64,000 nt of DNA from NCBI GenBank assembly GCA_022791875.1, contig JAAVZX010000002.1, positions 1 to 64,000 of the forward strand. The letters run 5' to 3'. The notes below the pieces were generated by a model that saw only the letters and a program-made list of their open reading frames with translations, was not told the DNA's origin and searched no databases. This DNA comes from Oscillibacter sp. (lineage in GTDB: Bacteria > Bacillota > Clostridia > Oscillospirales > Oscillospiraceae). Shown one piece after another: positions 18,531 to 27,729 of the stretch (its first letter is position 1; every line of letters begins with the position of its first letter). The position numbers and the translations under genes are program-made.

Positions 18531-19184
18531 TCAGCCCTCCCGCAGAAGGGGCTCCGCCAGGTGCGTCCTGAAAAACTGAATCAGCGGCCCATTCAGGAGA
18601 GCGTTGCAGATGGTTCCGATGCCAACGATCAGCCGCAGTTCCCCGCCGGAAATGAGGCAGAAGACGACGCCCACCGCTACGACCGTAATGTCGCCGAGAA
18701 TCCGGGCGTTCTGGAAGGAGATGCGCTGCTTTGCGGCGTTCTGAATCATGACGGCCACGCTGTCATAGGGCGCGAGGCCCATGTCCGCCGTCATGTAGAA
18801 GGCCACGCCGATCCCTGCGAAGAGACTGCCGAGGGCCAGGGCCAGGAGGCGGAGGGGGAAGGTCATGGGAATCTGCAAAATGTCCCGGACGAGCCAGCAG
18901 AGGAAGTCGGCCAGGTAGCCCACGGCCACCAGGTTGACGAAGGTGCCGGCCCGGATGCAGCCGCGGACCAGGAAGAACATGGCGAGCAGAATGGCGCTGT
19001 TCATGATGAGCTGCCAGTTGCCGAAGGACATGCGGAGGAAGCCGCTGATGCCCAGATTCATGCAGGAGTAGGCGTCCGCGCCGAACTCGCTGAGGCGGTA
19101 CGCGGCCACGCAGACGCCGATGAACAGGGTGCCCGCCAGCATCATGCAGAAGCGTTTTGCGGCATTGGCCGTCTTCTTTTCCAT
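18531..19184 (-). CDS. YczE/YitT-like integral membrane protein
   Basis: Multi-TM; MLAGTLFIGVCVAAYRLSEFGADAYSCMNLGIS...ADMGLAPYDSVAVMI. Start placed at MEKKTANAAK. Confidence 0.65.
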   Translation of the reverse strand: MEKKTANAAKRFCMMLAGTLFIGVCVAAYRLSEFGADAYSCMNLGISGFLRMSFGNWQLIMNSAILLAMFFLVRGCIRAGTFVNLVAVGYLADFLCWLVRDILQIPMTFPLRLLALALGSLFAGIGVAFYMTADMGLAPYDSVAVMIQNAAKQRISFQNARILGDITVVAVGVVFCLISGGELRLIVGIGTICNALLNGPLIQFFRTHLAEPLLREG

Positions 19185-19388
19185 AGCACCACTTCCTTTC
19201 CGGTTGATGGGCGGCGAGAAGCGCGTTTTCCCGCGAGTGGAGGGGGAGAACCGCCGCCCTGGCTGCATTTTACCATATTGGCGGGGAAAAGGCTATAGGT
19301 TTCACTTAATTTTTTGCCCACCATTGGGGCGGGATAGGGGCATGCTGTAAATTTCCGGCAAAATTTTCAGAAAATCTTCCAAATTCTA

Positions 19389-19417
19389 TTGCGCTTTGTC
19401 GAAAGTGCATGTATAAT
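19389..19417 (+). promoter_or_regulatory. Sigma-A-type promoter
   Basis: TTGCGC - 17 nt - TATAAT upstream of the nucleotidase gene. Confidence 0.65.
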
Positions 19418-19468
19418 AATGCCAACTCTATGGACAGCGATGGGAAAAATGAAACAGGAGGATGTTAT

Positions 19469-21532
19469 ATGCAAAAGCGCGTAAACAGGAATATCCTTGC
19501 CCTCGTCCTGGCCGTGGCGATGCTGGCGGGCCTGGCGGCCCTGCCGGTGAGCGCGGCGGAGGCGGAGGACGCGAAGACCGTCACCATCCTGCAGACCAGC
19601 GATCTCCACGGCATGGTCAACCCCTTCGACTATGCCTCCAACAAGGAGAACAAGACCAGCCTGGCCCACGCGGCGGCCATCATCAAGGCGGAGCGGGAGA
19701 AGGACCCCGACCTGCTCCTGATCGACACCGGCGACACCACCCAGGCCAACTACATCCAGGAATTCCTCTCCGATGAGCCCAACCCCATCATTGGGGCCCT
19801 GAATTACCTGGACTATGACGCCTGGACCCTGGGCAACCACGAGTTCAACTTCGGCTTCAACTATGTCACCAAGGAAATTTCCGAGTTCGAGGGCGCCACC
19901 CTGGGCGGAAACTTCTATAAGGACGGGAAGCGCTGGGATGCCGTGGAAGCCTACCACATCTTCGACGTGGACGGCGTGAAGGTAGCCGTCTTCGGCGTGG
20001 ACGCCCCCCATATCCCCCAGTGGGAGAAGTCCGACCCCACCCACTATGACAACATGACCTTCACCTCCCCCATGGAGGAGACCGGCAAGATCCTCGACGA
20101 GCTGGAGGGCAAGGCCGATGTGATCATCGGCAGCGTCCACTACGGCCTGGAGGGCGAGTACGGCGTTGAGGGCATGGAGGCCGTGGCGGAAGCCTACGGC
20201 GACCGGATGGACGCCCTGTTCATCGGCCACGCCCACGCGAAGGTGGAGGAGACCATCGGCGGCATCCCCGTTCTGGAGCCTGGTTCCAATGCCCAGTACG
20301 TCAGCAAGGTCACTCTGACCCTCAAGCCCGAGGGCGAGGGCTGGACCGTGGACACCGCCAAGGGCGAACTGATCGACTGCGCCGAGGTGGAGCCCGACGC
20401 CGACTTCCTGGCGAAGTTTAAGGACCTCCACGACAAGAGCCTGACCCTGGCGTCCAAGGAAGTGGGCACCGTGGGCGAGACCTTCCTGGACCCCATCGAG
20501 TTCCTCCCCGGCATCCCTATGGCCATCATCCAGGACAACCCCGTCACGGACCTTGTGAACATTGTGCAGATGAAGGAGTCCGGCGCAGACGTGTCCCTGG
20601 CGGCTCTGTTTGACTCCACCTCCAACCTCCAGAAGGGCCCCTTCCTGCACCGCGACAGCGTGAAGATCTACAAGTACGACAACACGCTCTACGCCGTGAA
20701 GGTTACGGGCGCGCAGCTGAAGGCCATCATGGAGCAGCAGGCGGGCAACTTCTTCAACCAGTACCAGCCCGGCGACGTGACCATCAGCTTCGATCCCAAC
20801 ATCCGGATGTACAACTATGACGAGTTTGCGGGCGTGAACTACGAGATCGATATCTCCAAGCCCCTGGGCTCCCGCATCCAGAATGTTACTTACAAGGACG
20901 AGCCCCTGAGCGACACCCAGGAGCTGGTTCTGGCCCTGAACAACTACCGCTACGGCGGCCTGGTGTCCGCGGGCCTGATCAAGGAGTCCGACGTGGTCTA
21001 CGAGGGCGGCGCGGTCCGCGACATGATCACGGATTACGTGGCGAACCTGGGCGAGCCCCTGATGCCCGTGTGCGACAACAACTGGAAGATCGTGGGCGCG
21101 GATCTGGACGATCCCCAGAAGGACCTGATCTATGAGAAGGTCCGTGCCGGCGAGATCCAGGTGCCCACCTCCGAGGACGGCCGGACACCCAACGTGGCGG
21201 CTCTGAACGGCCCCGCCCTCCGGGCCTCCGGCGTCCTGCCAGCCCTGGAGACGGAGGAGCCCGCCCCGGCTCCCGAGCCTGAGCCCGCTCCGGCCCCTGA
21301 GCCGGAACCCGCCCCCGCTCCCGCCCCGGAAACCTCCGTGCCCCCCACGCAGGAGCAGAGCGGCCCCGCAGGCACCTACACCGTCAAGTCCGGCGACTGC
21401 CTGTGGAGCATCTCCCAGCAGTTCTACGGCACGGGCCGTCAGTGGACCGTGATCTATGAGGCCAACAAGACCATCATCAAGAACGCCGACTCCATCCAGA
21501 TTGGCCAGGTCCTGGTGATTCCCGCGGCGTAA
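19469..21532 (+). CDS. Secreted 5'-nucleotidase/metallophosphatase with Pro/Glu/Ala linker and C-terminal LysM domain
   Basis: Signal peptide MQKRVNRNILALVLAVAMLAGLAALPVSAAEA; VTILQTSDLHGMV, IDTGDTTQANY, GNHEFNFG; PAPEPEPAPAPEPEPAPAPAPE linker; GTYTVKSGDCLWSISQQFYG LysM. Confidence 0.92.
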   Translation: MQKRVNRNILALVLAVAMLAGLAALPVSAAEAEDAKTVTILQTSDLHGMVNPFDYASNKENKTSLAHAAAIIKAEREKDPDLLLIDTGDTTQANYIQEFLSDEPNPIIGALNYLDYDAWTLGNHEFNFGFNYVTKEISEFEGATLGGNFYKDGKRWDAVEAYHIFDVDGVKVAVFGVDAPHIPQWEKSDPTHYDNMTFTSPMEETGKILDELEGKADVIIGSVHYGLEGEYGVEGMEAVAEAYGDRMDALFIGHAHAKVEETIGGIPVLEPGSNAQYVSKVTLTLKPEGEGWTVDTAKGELIDCAEVEPDADFLAKFKDLHDKSLTLASKEVGTVGETFLDPIEFLPGIPMAIIQDNPVTDLVNIVQMKESGADVSLAALFDSTSNLQKGPFLHRDSVKIYKYDNTLYAVKVTGAQLKAIMEQQAGNFFNQYQPGDVTISFDPNIRMYNYDEFAGVNYEIDISKPLGSRIQNVTYKDEPLSDTQELVLALNNYRYGGLVSAGLIKESDVVYEGGAVRDMITDYVANLGEPLMPVCDNNWKIVGADLDDPQKDLIYEKVRAGEIQVPTSEDGRTPNVAALNGPALRASGVLPALETEEPAPAPEPEPAPAPEPEPAPAPAPETSVPPTQEQSGPAGTYTVKSGDCLWSISQQFYGTGRQWTVIYEANKTIIKNADSIQIGQVLVIPAA

Positions 21533-21617
21533 TTTCCCAGCTCCCGGCCAAGGGCCGGAACCTGTCGAGCGTCCTAAGAGCGTTCCCCGCATGCCATAGA
21601 AGCATCCCGTGAAAAAG

Positions 21618-21648
21618 GGACTGCCCGCCGGAAGACGGGCAGTCCTTT
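21618..21648. terminator. Terminator-like hairpin
   Basis: GGGACTGCCCG-ccggaaga-CGGGCAGTCCTTT. Confidence 0.7.
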
Positions 21649-21668
21649 GCGTGTTTTTTCGCTTTGGC

Positions 21669-22268
21669 TCACAGGACGCGGGCCATCCAGGCGTCCAGAA
21701 AGGCGAGCTGTTCCGGGGTGTGGAACCAGTGCTCTCCGTTTTCCAGCACGGTCAGATTGGCGGAATGGCTCTTTGTGAAAGCGTCCACCGTTTCCCGGGA
21801 AATGAGGGTGTCTCCGGAGGCGTAGAGGATTTCCGTGGGAACGGTCCAGGCAATGGGGTGGGCGCGGACATAGGTGAGGTAGTCCCAGGATAGGATTTCG
21901 CCGAAGTCTGTGGGGAGTTCGCCCTGTTCACGGAGGTCTGATTCCGTCGCGCCCGCCCAGCCCAGCATGTCCAGAATCAGCCGCTCCATGTCCAGCACTG
22001 GGGAGATGAACAGAGCCTTGCCGACGGGGCAGTCTTGCAGCGCGTGCATGGCAAGGTAGGCCCCAATGCTGTTGGCAATCAGCACAATGGAGCCGTATTC
22101 CCGGCGCAGGGCGTCATAGGCGGCGCGAATGGGCTTTTCCGTGATCCAGGGGAAGTCTATGGCGTAGTCCACGCCCACGACCTCGCAGCCGGAGAGGTTT
22201 TTCCGGTAGGATTCCGCCTCGGTGAAATCGCCGCCTTTGCCGTGGATGTACAGTGCCGCTTTCTTCAT
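21669..22268 (-). CDS. Alpha/beta hydrolase
   Basis: AALYIHGKGGDFTEAESYRK...IVLIANSIGAYLAMHAL (nucleophile elbow, GNSIG-like)...HWFHTPEQ. Confidence 0.8.
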   Translation of the reverse strand: MKKAALYIHGKGGDFTEAESYRKNLSGCEVVGVDYAIDFPWITEKPIRAAYDALRREYGSIVLIANSIGAYLAMHALQDCPVGKALFISPVLDMERLILDMLGWAGATESDLREQGELPTDFGEILSWDYLTYVRAHPIAWTVPTEILYASGDTLISRETVDAFTKSHSANLTVLENGEHWFHTPEQLAFLDAWMARVL

Positions 22269-22272
22269 GCGG

Positions 22273-22479
22273 TTACTTCTCTTTCCGGAAGAGGGCGAAA
22301 ATCAGCTGGGCGACGGTGAGGGGCGCCATCATAAGCGGTAAGCCCACTAGAAAGCGCGTGCCGAAGGACCAGCCCGTGCCGCCGAGGAAGCCGTAGGCAA
22401 AGCCGGAGGACAGGGCGGTGAGGATGAAGGCGGCGGCGCTGAGGACGATCAGGGCCGTCTTTTTGGTTTTGGCGTTCAT
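22273..22479 (-). CDS. Small two-TM membrane protein
   Basis: MNAKTKKTALIVLSAAAFILTALSSGFAYGFLGG...LIFALFRKEK. Confidence 0.55.
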   Translation of the reverse strand: MNAKTKKTALIVLSAAAFILTALSSGFAYGFLGGTGWSFGTRFLVGLPLMMAPLTVAQLIFALFRKEK

Positions 22480-22560
22480 AAAATGCCTCCTTTCATTATC
22501 TGGAAAATATGATAGCACAGTATTCGGAATTCTGCAAGCCGGAATTGTGCAATTACCTTT

Positions 22561-22767
22561 TTAGAGGGGCAGCCGCAGAAGCCACAACACAATCCCAGAC
22601 AATATCGGAAACATCAGAACCAATCCAATAGCAGCAGCCAAAAGATATTTCCACAATTTTATTTCTTGATTACGCTTTTTCCTATCGAAGTAGTCATAGA
22701 TTGCTATGGCTATGGCAGACAAGCCCAAAAAAGTTAAAACCCAAACTCCCTTCCACATCTCACCCAT
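22561..22767 (-). CDS. Small two-TM membrane protein (~68 aa)
   Basis: MGEMWKGVWVLTFLGLSAIAIAIYDYFDRKKRNQEIKLWKYLLAAAIGLVLMFPILSGIVLWLLRLPL; downstream of promoter cassette copy 2. Confidence 0.55.
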   Translation of the reverse strand: MGEMWKGVWVLTFLGLSAIAIAIYDYFDRKKRNQEIKLWKYLLAAAIGLVLMFPILSGIVLWLLRLPL

Positions 22768-22810
22768 GATAGGTTCCCTCACTTCCGCCAAATTCCGATT
22801 TCACGCTCTG

Positions 22811-22870
22811 ATTATAACACGATACCGGCTTCTCATCAACTCGTTTTCGTGGAATTGCCGGAGTTTCAAC
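22811..22870 (-). promoter_or_regulatory. Promoter cassette, copy 2 of 2
   Basis: Minus strand: GTTGAAACTCCGGCAATTCCACGAAAACGAG-TTGATG-17 nt-TATAAT. Confidence 0.75.
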
Positions 22871-22899
22871 CAACAACGCAAATCTTGAACAGGGGCTTT

Positions 22900-23148
22900 C
22901 TATTCTTCGATATCCATAATGAGTTTCCTGCATTGTCCGCATACATAGGCATTCGGATATTCAGGAGAAGATGCGAATGATACAAATGGTGGTAATAATA
23001 TTGCTCTATGTTTGCCCATTGCTTTCCGGGTATACAGCATGGGGCTCTTTTCTCCGTCAGGCAGGAAATACACGCCGCCTCTGCTTTGCAGCTTACCAAT
23101 TTCCATTTCTTTCTCACAAATAGGACGCCGCATATCATCAATCTCCAT
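22900..23148 (-). CDS. Small PF20097-like (DUF6487) zinc-ribbon-type protein
   Basis: PICEKEMEIGKLQSRGGVYFLPDGEK...YVCGQCRKLIMDIEE; start uncertain (alternative MRRP at 23133). Confidence 0.6.
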   Translation of the reverse strand: MEIDDMRRPICEKEMEIGKLQSRGGVYFLPDGEKSPMLYTRKAMGKHRAILLPPFVSFASSPEYPNAYVCGQCRKLIMDIEE

Positions 23149-23270
23149 AATTCGTGTTTATCGAGCCGATTATATCACTGCCCTTTTTCCGTTTCAAGTG
23201 ACTGTTAGTGAAATCCCCAGTGGCCGGAGCCGCCGACACGAAAGAGAAAAGGGACCTGAAATCCCGGCGC

Positions 23271-23299
23271 TTGACAAGGCCATTAAAGGGGCGTACAAT
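23271..23299 (+). promoter_or_regulatory. Sigma-A-type promoter of azlCD
   Basis: TTGACA - 17 nt - TACAAT. Confidence 0.65.
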
Positions 23300-23365
23300 C
23301 AGGGATTATGACTTGCCGGGGCTTTCCGGGAGACAGAAATGTTCAGTTTGGGGAGGAATCCGGCT

Positions 23366-24049
23366 ATGAAAAGAAGGGCGCTTCGGGCGGCGCTGCCGTA
23401 TACGCTGCCGGTGTGCGTGGGCTACGTGGTGCTGGGGATGTCCTACGGGTTCCTGATGCGGACGAGGGGCTTTTCCCTGGCGATGCCCATTATTATGAGC
23501 GTGGTGGTGTTCGCGGGGTCGATGCAGTTTGCGGCGGGGGAGGTGCTTCTGGCCCCCTTCGACCCGCTGTACGCGCTGTTCCTGACCCTGGCGGTGAACG
23601 CAAGGCACCTGTTTTACGGCGTGTCTATGCTGGAGAAGTACCGGAACACGGGGCGGAAGAAGGTCTACCTGATTTACGGCATGAGCGACGAGACGTTCAC
23701 GGTGAACTGCGCGGTGACGCCGCCGGAGGGGGTGGACCGAGGGTGGTTCATGTTCTTCGTGACGCTGCTGAACCAGGCGTATTGGGTGCTGGGGACGGCG
23801 GCGGGGGCTGTGCTGGGGGACGTGCTGCGGTTTGACACGACGGGGATTGAGTTCGTGATGGCGGCGCTGTTCCTGGTGATGATGCTGAACCAGTGGGAGG
23901 AGGCGGAGGACCACGGACCGGCGCTGATTGGCCTGGGGGCCTCGGCGGTGTGTCTGGCCGTGCTGGGCCGGGACGGGTTCATGATTCCGGCAATGGCTCT
24001 GATTGCGGTATTCTGCCTGCTGGGCAGGAAGCGGGGTGAGGGCGCATGA
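23366..24049 (+). CDS. azlC: Branched-chain amino acid exporter large subunit, AzlC family
   Basis: ALRAALPYTLPVCVGYVVLGMSYGFLM...FAGSMQFAA; NARHLFYGVSML. Confidence 0.9.
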   Translation: MKRRALRAALPYTLPVCVGYVVLGMSYGFLMRTRGFSLAMPIIMSVVVFAGSMQFAAGEVLLAPFDPLYALFLTLAVNARHLFYGVSMLEKYRNTGRKKVYLIYGMSDETFTVNCAVTPPEGVDRGWFMFFVTLLNQAYWVLGTAAGAVLGDVLRFDTTGIEFVMAALFLVMMLNQWEEAEDHGPALIGLGASAVCLAVLGRDGFMIPAMALIAVFCLLGRKRGEGA

Positions 24050-24369
24050 CGGAGACGCAGATGGTTCTGACGGTTGGGATTATCTCGGCGGGGACGCTGC
24101 TGACGCGTTTTCTGCCGTTCCTGATTTTCCCGGAGGGCAAAACGCCGCCTCCGGTGGTGACGTATCTGGGGAAGGTCCTCCCCCACGCCATGATGGCGTT
24201 TCTGGTAGTCTACTGCCTGCGAGACGCTCCTTCCAGCGCGTCCCACGGCCTGCCGGAAGCACTCGCAATGGCATTCATTTTCATATTGCACAAGTGGAAG
24301 AAGAACACCCTCCTAAGCATCGGCGGCGGCACGATCCTGTACATGCTCCTGGTGCAGCACTTAATTTAA
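24046..24369 (+). CDS. azlD: Branched-chain amino acid transporter small subunit, AzlD family
   Basis: TLLTRFLPFLIFP...VVTYLGKVLPHAMMAFLVVYCL; overlaps azlC. Confidence 0.88.
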   Translation: MTETQMVLTVGIISAGTLLTRFLPFLIFPEGKTPPPVVTYLGKVLPHAMMAFLVVYCLRDAPSSASHGLPEALAMAFIFILHKWKKNTLLSIGGGTILYMLLVQHLI

Positions 24370-24396
24370 GTAAAGCAAAAGCCCCCAATAGAAAGC

Positions 24397-24490
24397 GATC
24401 TGCCAGGGTCCAGGGAGGCGCACGCCTCCCTGGTAGGGATTCCAAAGGGGCAAAGCCCCTTTGGCCGCCGGAGGCCCCCCGTCCCCCGCG
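24397..24490 (-). repeat. Family 1 double-hairpin repeat, copy D
   Basis: GATCTGCCAGGGTCCAGGGAGGCGCACGCCTCCCTGGTAGGGATTCCAAAGGGGCAAAGCCCCTTTGGCCGCCGGAGGCCCCCCGTCCCCCG. Confidence 0.9.
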
Positions 24491-24510
24491 GGGATTTGGA
24501 AAAGTTTCTC

Positions 24511-24539
24511 TTGTGGTGCGGGGATTTTTTTGGTATACT
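24511..24539 (+). promoter_or_regulatory. Promoter of the signal peptidase operon
   Basis: TTGTGG - 17 nt - TATACT, 20 nt after repeat copy D. Confidence 0.55.
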
Positions 24540-24573
24540 AATCTTTCAGGATTATGTTTTGGCAATCGGAGGT

Positions 24574-25161
24574 ATGATGATGACGCCTGAAGAGGAAAAA
24601 GTTGAGGGCCGCGGGCTGTATGAGTGGGTGCAGGCTCTGGTCTGCTCGGTGCTGACGGCTGTGCTGGTGTTTACGTTTGCAGTGCGGGTTGTGGGGGTGT
24701 CCGGGGGGTCCATGAGAAGCACGCTCCAGAGCGGGGATATGCTGCTGGTGGTGAACGGACTGCTGTGCGGGGACTACCGGCGGGGGGATATCGTGATTGC
24801 GGCGAAGTCCTCCTTCGAGTACGGCGAGCCGATTGTGAAGCGGGTGATCGCCGTGGAGGGGGAGACGGTGGACATCGACTTTGACGCCGGTGTTGTCTAC
24901 GTGGACGGGGAGGCTTTGAACGAGCCCTACATCCGTGAGGCCACCCACCTGGCGGAGGGGACCTCGTTTCCTCTGACGGTGCCGGAGGGCTGCGTGTTCA
25001 TCATGGGGGACAACCGGAACGACAGCCGGGACAGCCGGGAGCCGACCCTGGGGGCCGTGGATACGCGGTGCCTGATCGGGCGGGCGGTGTTCCTGCTGAT
25101 TCCGGGGCAGACCGTGGAAACCCAGGAGCGGGAGTGGAGCCGGATCGGCACGCTGAGCTGA
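24574..25161 (+). CDS. lepB: Signal peptidase I (paralog 1)
   Basis: GGSMRSTLQSGDMLLV; KRVIAVEGETVDI; GDNRNDSRDSR. Confidence 0.93.
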   Translation: MMMTPEEEKVEGRGLYEWVQALVCSVLTAVLVFTFAVRVVGVSGGSMRSTLQSGDMLLVVNGLLCGDYRRGDIVIAAKSSFEYGEPIVKRVIAVEGETVDIDFDAGVVYVDGEALNEPYIREATHLAEGTSFPLTVPEGCVFIMGDNRNDSRDSREPTLGAVDTRCLIGRAVFLLIPGQTVETQEREWSRIGTLS

Positions 25162-25192
25162 ACCTACAGAACCAAAGGGAGACAGAGACAGA

Positions 25193-25795
25193 ATGGACAA
25201 CGAGCGGGAGCATGAGACGCGTGAGACGGCTGAAAAGGGGCTGGGGCGCGAGATCTACGAGTGGATGCAGGCGGTGGTGGGATCGGTGCTGACGGTGGTG
25301 CTGGTGTTCACCTTCGTGGTGCGCCTGATCGGGGTGGACGGGTGGTCCATGGTGCCCACGCTCCAGAACGGGGACCGGCTTCTGGTGCTGAACGCGCCGC
25401 TGTGCGGGGCGTACCGGGCGGGGGACGTGGTGATCGCGGCGAAGTCCACCTTTGAGAACGGGGAGCCCATCGTGAAGCGTGTGATCGCCACGGAGGGCCA
25501 GGTGGTGGACATCGACTTCACCACCGGGAAGGTCTACGTGGACGGCGAGCAGCTCCAGGAGGACTACGTGAACGAGCTGACCTACCGGGCCGAGGGGACG
25601 GAGTTCCCGCTGGCGGTGCCGGAGGGGAGCGTGTTTGTGATGGGGGACAACCGGAACCACAGCAGCGACAGCCGCGACCCGCGCCTGGGGACCGTGGACA
25701 CCCGCTGCCTGGCGGGCAAGGCGGTGTTCCTCCTGTACCCCGGGCTGGACCAGCAGGGAGAGCGGGACTACGGGCGGATCGGAGGGATCGCGTGA
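25193..25795 (+). CDS. lepB: Signal peptidase I (paralog 2)
   Basis: GWSMVPTLQNGDRLLV; KRVIATEGQVVDI; GDNRNHSSDSRD. Confidence 0.93.
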   Translation: MDNEREHETRETAEKGLGREIYEWMQAVVGSVLTVVLVFTFVVRLIGVDGWSMVPTLQNGDRLLVLNAPLCGAYRAGDVVIAAKSTFENGEPIVKRVIATEGQVVDIDFTTGKVYVDGEQLQEDYVNELTYRAEGTEFPLAVPEGSVFVMGDNRNHSSDSRDPRLGTVDTRCLAGKAVFLLYPGLDQQGERDYGRIGGIA

Positions 25796-26703
25796 ATATT
25801 CAATGGTATCCGGGGCACATGACCAAGACCCGCCGTCAGATCGAGGCGGATTTGAAGCATGTGGACATCGTGGTGGAGCTGGTGGACGCCCGCATCCCCG
25901 TGTCCAGCCGGAACCCGGACATCGACGCCATCTGCGCCGGGAAGCCCCGCGGGATTATCCTGAACCGAGCGGACCAGGCGGACCCCAGGATGAACCGGGC
26001 CTGGACGGACTACTTCAAAAAAGTGCTGGGCATGGAGGCCGCGGCGCTGGACTCCAAGAACGGAAGCAACGCGGGGCAGATGATGACGGCCCTGGTGCGG
26101 AGCGCCCTGCGGGATGAAATCGCGCGGTGGCGTGAGAAGGGCCAGGTGGGGCGCCCCGTGCGGGCGATGGTGGTGGGGGTTCCGAATGTCGGAAAGTCTA
26201 CCTTCATCAACAAGGTTGCGGGCAGGAAGTCCGCGAAAGCGGGGGACCGTCCCGGCGTGACCCGCGGAAAACAGTGGGTCCACGTGGACGCGGGGCTGGA
26301 CCTGCTGGACACGCCGGGCATCCTGTGGCCCAAGTTTGACGACGAGGGCGTGGGGCTGCGGCTGGCCTTCACCGGCGCGGTGAAGGACGAAATTCTGGAC
26401 ACGGAAACCCTGGGGTGTCACCTGATGGCCTACCTGGGCGCGCAGTATCCCAACGCCCTTCTGACAGGGTACAAGCTGCCGGAGCTGCCGGAGCGGGAGG
26501 CGGGAGAAAACGATATCGCCTACGGCTGCCGCCTGCTGGAGACGGCGGGGCGGCGGCGGGGCTTCCTCGTGTCCGGCGGCGAGGTGGACACGGAGCGGAT
26601 GGCGAACATTCTGCTGGACGAGTTCCGGGGCGGGAAGCTGGGGCGCTTTACGCTGGAAGCGCCGCCGGGGATTGGAGGAGCGGATGGACCTGTGGAGCTA
26701 TGA
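25792..26703 (+). CDS. rbgA: Ribosome biogenesis GTPase YlqF/RbgA
   Basis: NIQWYPGHMTKTRRQIEADLKHVDIVVELVDARIPVSSRNP; circularly permuted GTPase motifs (NRAD, GVPNVGKST, DTPG). Confidence 0.95.
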   Translation: MNIQWYPGHMTKTRRQIEADLKHVDIVVELVDARIPVSSRNPDIDAICAGKPRGIILNRADQADPRMNRAWTDYFKKVLGMEAAALDSKNGSNAGQMMTALVRSALRDEIARWREKGQVGRPVRAMVVGVPNVGKSTFINKVAGRKSAKAGDRPGVTRGKQWVHVDAGLDLLDTPGILWPKFDDEGVGLRLAFTGAVKDEILDTETLGCHLMAYLGAQYPNALLTGYKLPELPEREAGENDIAYGCRLLETAGRRRGFLVSGGEVDTERMANILLDEFRGGKLGRFTLEAPPGIGGADGPVEL

Positions 26704-27304
26704 GCGGGCGCAGTGGGCGGCGGGAATGGGAACCGTCTGCGGCGTGGACGAGGCGGGGGCGGGCCCCCTGGCGGGTCCGGTGTACGCCGCCGCGGTGATT
26801 CTGCCGCGGGAGGCTGAGATTCCGGGGCTGGACGACTCGAAGAAGCTTTCGGAGAAGAAGCGGGAAGAGCTGTTCACGCTGATCACGGCCAAGGCGGAGG
26901 CGTGGAGCGTAGCCTGGGCGGACCCGGGGAAAATCGACGAGATCGACATCCTCAACGCCCGGATGCTGGCTATGCAGACGGCCATCGACGGTCTGAGCGT
27001 CAAGCCAAATCTGGCCCTGATCGACGGCAACCGGGACCACGGGAGCAGCCACAAAATCACCACGCCCCACATGACCATCGTGAAGGGGGACGGGAAGAGT
27101 GCGTCCATTGCGGCGGCGTCCATCCTGGCGAAGGTGAGCCGGGACCGCTTCATGGCCGTGGAGATGGACAAGGCGTACCCCCAGTACCGCTTCGCGAAGC
27201 ACAAGGGCTACGGGACGAAGCTGCACTACGAAATGCTGGACCAGTACGGGCCCTGCCCCATTCACCGGAAGACGTTCCTCTCGAAGTGGGAGGCGCGGCG
27301 GTGA
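26684..27304 (+). CDS. rnhB: Ribonuclease HII
   Basis: VCGVDEAGAGPLAGPVYAAAVIL; DSKKLSEKKREELF. Confidence 0.95.
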   Translation: MDLWSYERAQWAAGMGTVCGVDEAGAGPLAGPVYAAAVILPREAEIPGLDDSKKLSEKKREELFTLITAKAEAWSVAWADPGKIDEIDILNARMLAMQTAIDGLSVKPNLALIDGNRDHGSSHKITTPHMTIVKGDGKSASIAAASILAKVSRDRFMAVEMDKAYPQYRFAKHKGYGTKLHYEMLDQYGPCPIHRKTFLSKWEARR

Positions 27305-27663
27305 GCGCGGGGCGTGCGAAAAAGGCGGGAGACGAGGGTGAAGCCCTTGCCGCGCAGTTCCTGGAGGATCAGGGCTGCACCATTCTGGCGCGCCAGTGGC
27401 GCTGCCGGTACGGAGAGCTGGACCTGGTGGCGCGGAAGGGGGAGGCGATCCGCTTCGTGGAAGTGAAGCGGCGGGGGCCGGGGGCCATCGGCCTGCCCCG
27501 TGAGTTCGTGGACGAGCGGAAGCGGGACAGGCTGCGGAAAGCCGCCGCCGCCTACCTGGCGGAGCACGACCCGGACGCTTTCGCGCAGTTCGACGTGGCG
27601 GAGATTTACGAGGAGCCGGACGGGCGCTTTCGGGTGGAATACCTGGAGGCGGCGTTTGAATAA
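27301..27663 (+). CDS. yraN: UPF0102/YraN family endonuclease-like protein
   Basis: GDEGEALAAQFLEDQGCTILARQWRCRYGELDLVARKGEAIRFVEVKRR; GTG start overlapping the rnhB stop. Confidence 0.92.
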   Translation: MSAGRAKKAGDEGEALAAQFLEDQGCTILARQWRCRYGELDLVARKGEAIRFVEVKRRGPGAIGLPREFVDERKRDRLRKAAAAYLAEHDPDAFAQFDVAEIYEEPDGRFRVEYLEAAFE

Positions 27664-27729
27664 AGCGTGGGAAACGCAGAAGCGGGCCTGGACCGAAAAG
27701 GCCCGGATCAAGGAAGCGAGGAAGTCAAC

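Noticed and set aside
21255-21335. Short tandem GAGCCTGAGCCCGCTCCGGCCCC-type repeats
   Set aside because: Encodes the in-frame Pro/Ala/Glu linker of the nucleotidase; not a CRISPR or regulatory repeat.
19367-21592. 741-aa minus-strand ORF
   Set aside because: Antisense of the 5'-nucleotidase/LysM gene; no recognisable domain, Val/Gly/Leu/His-rich.
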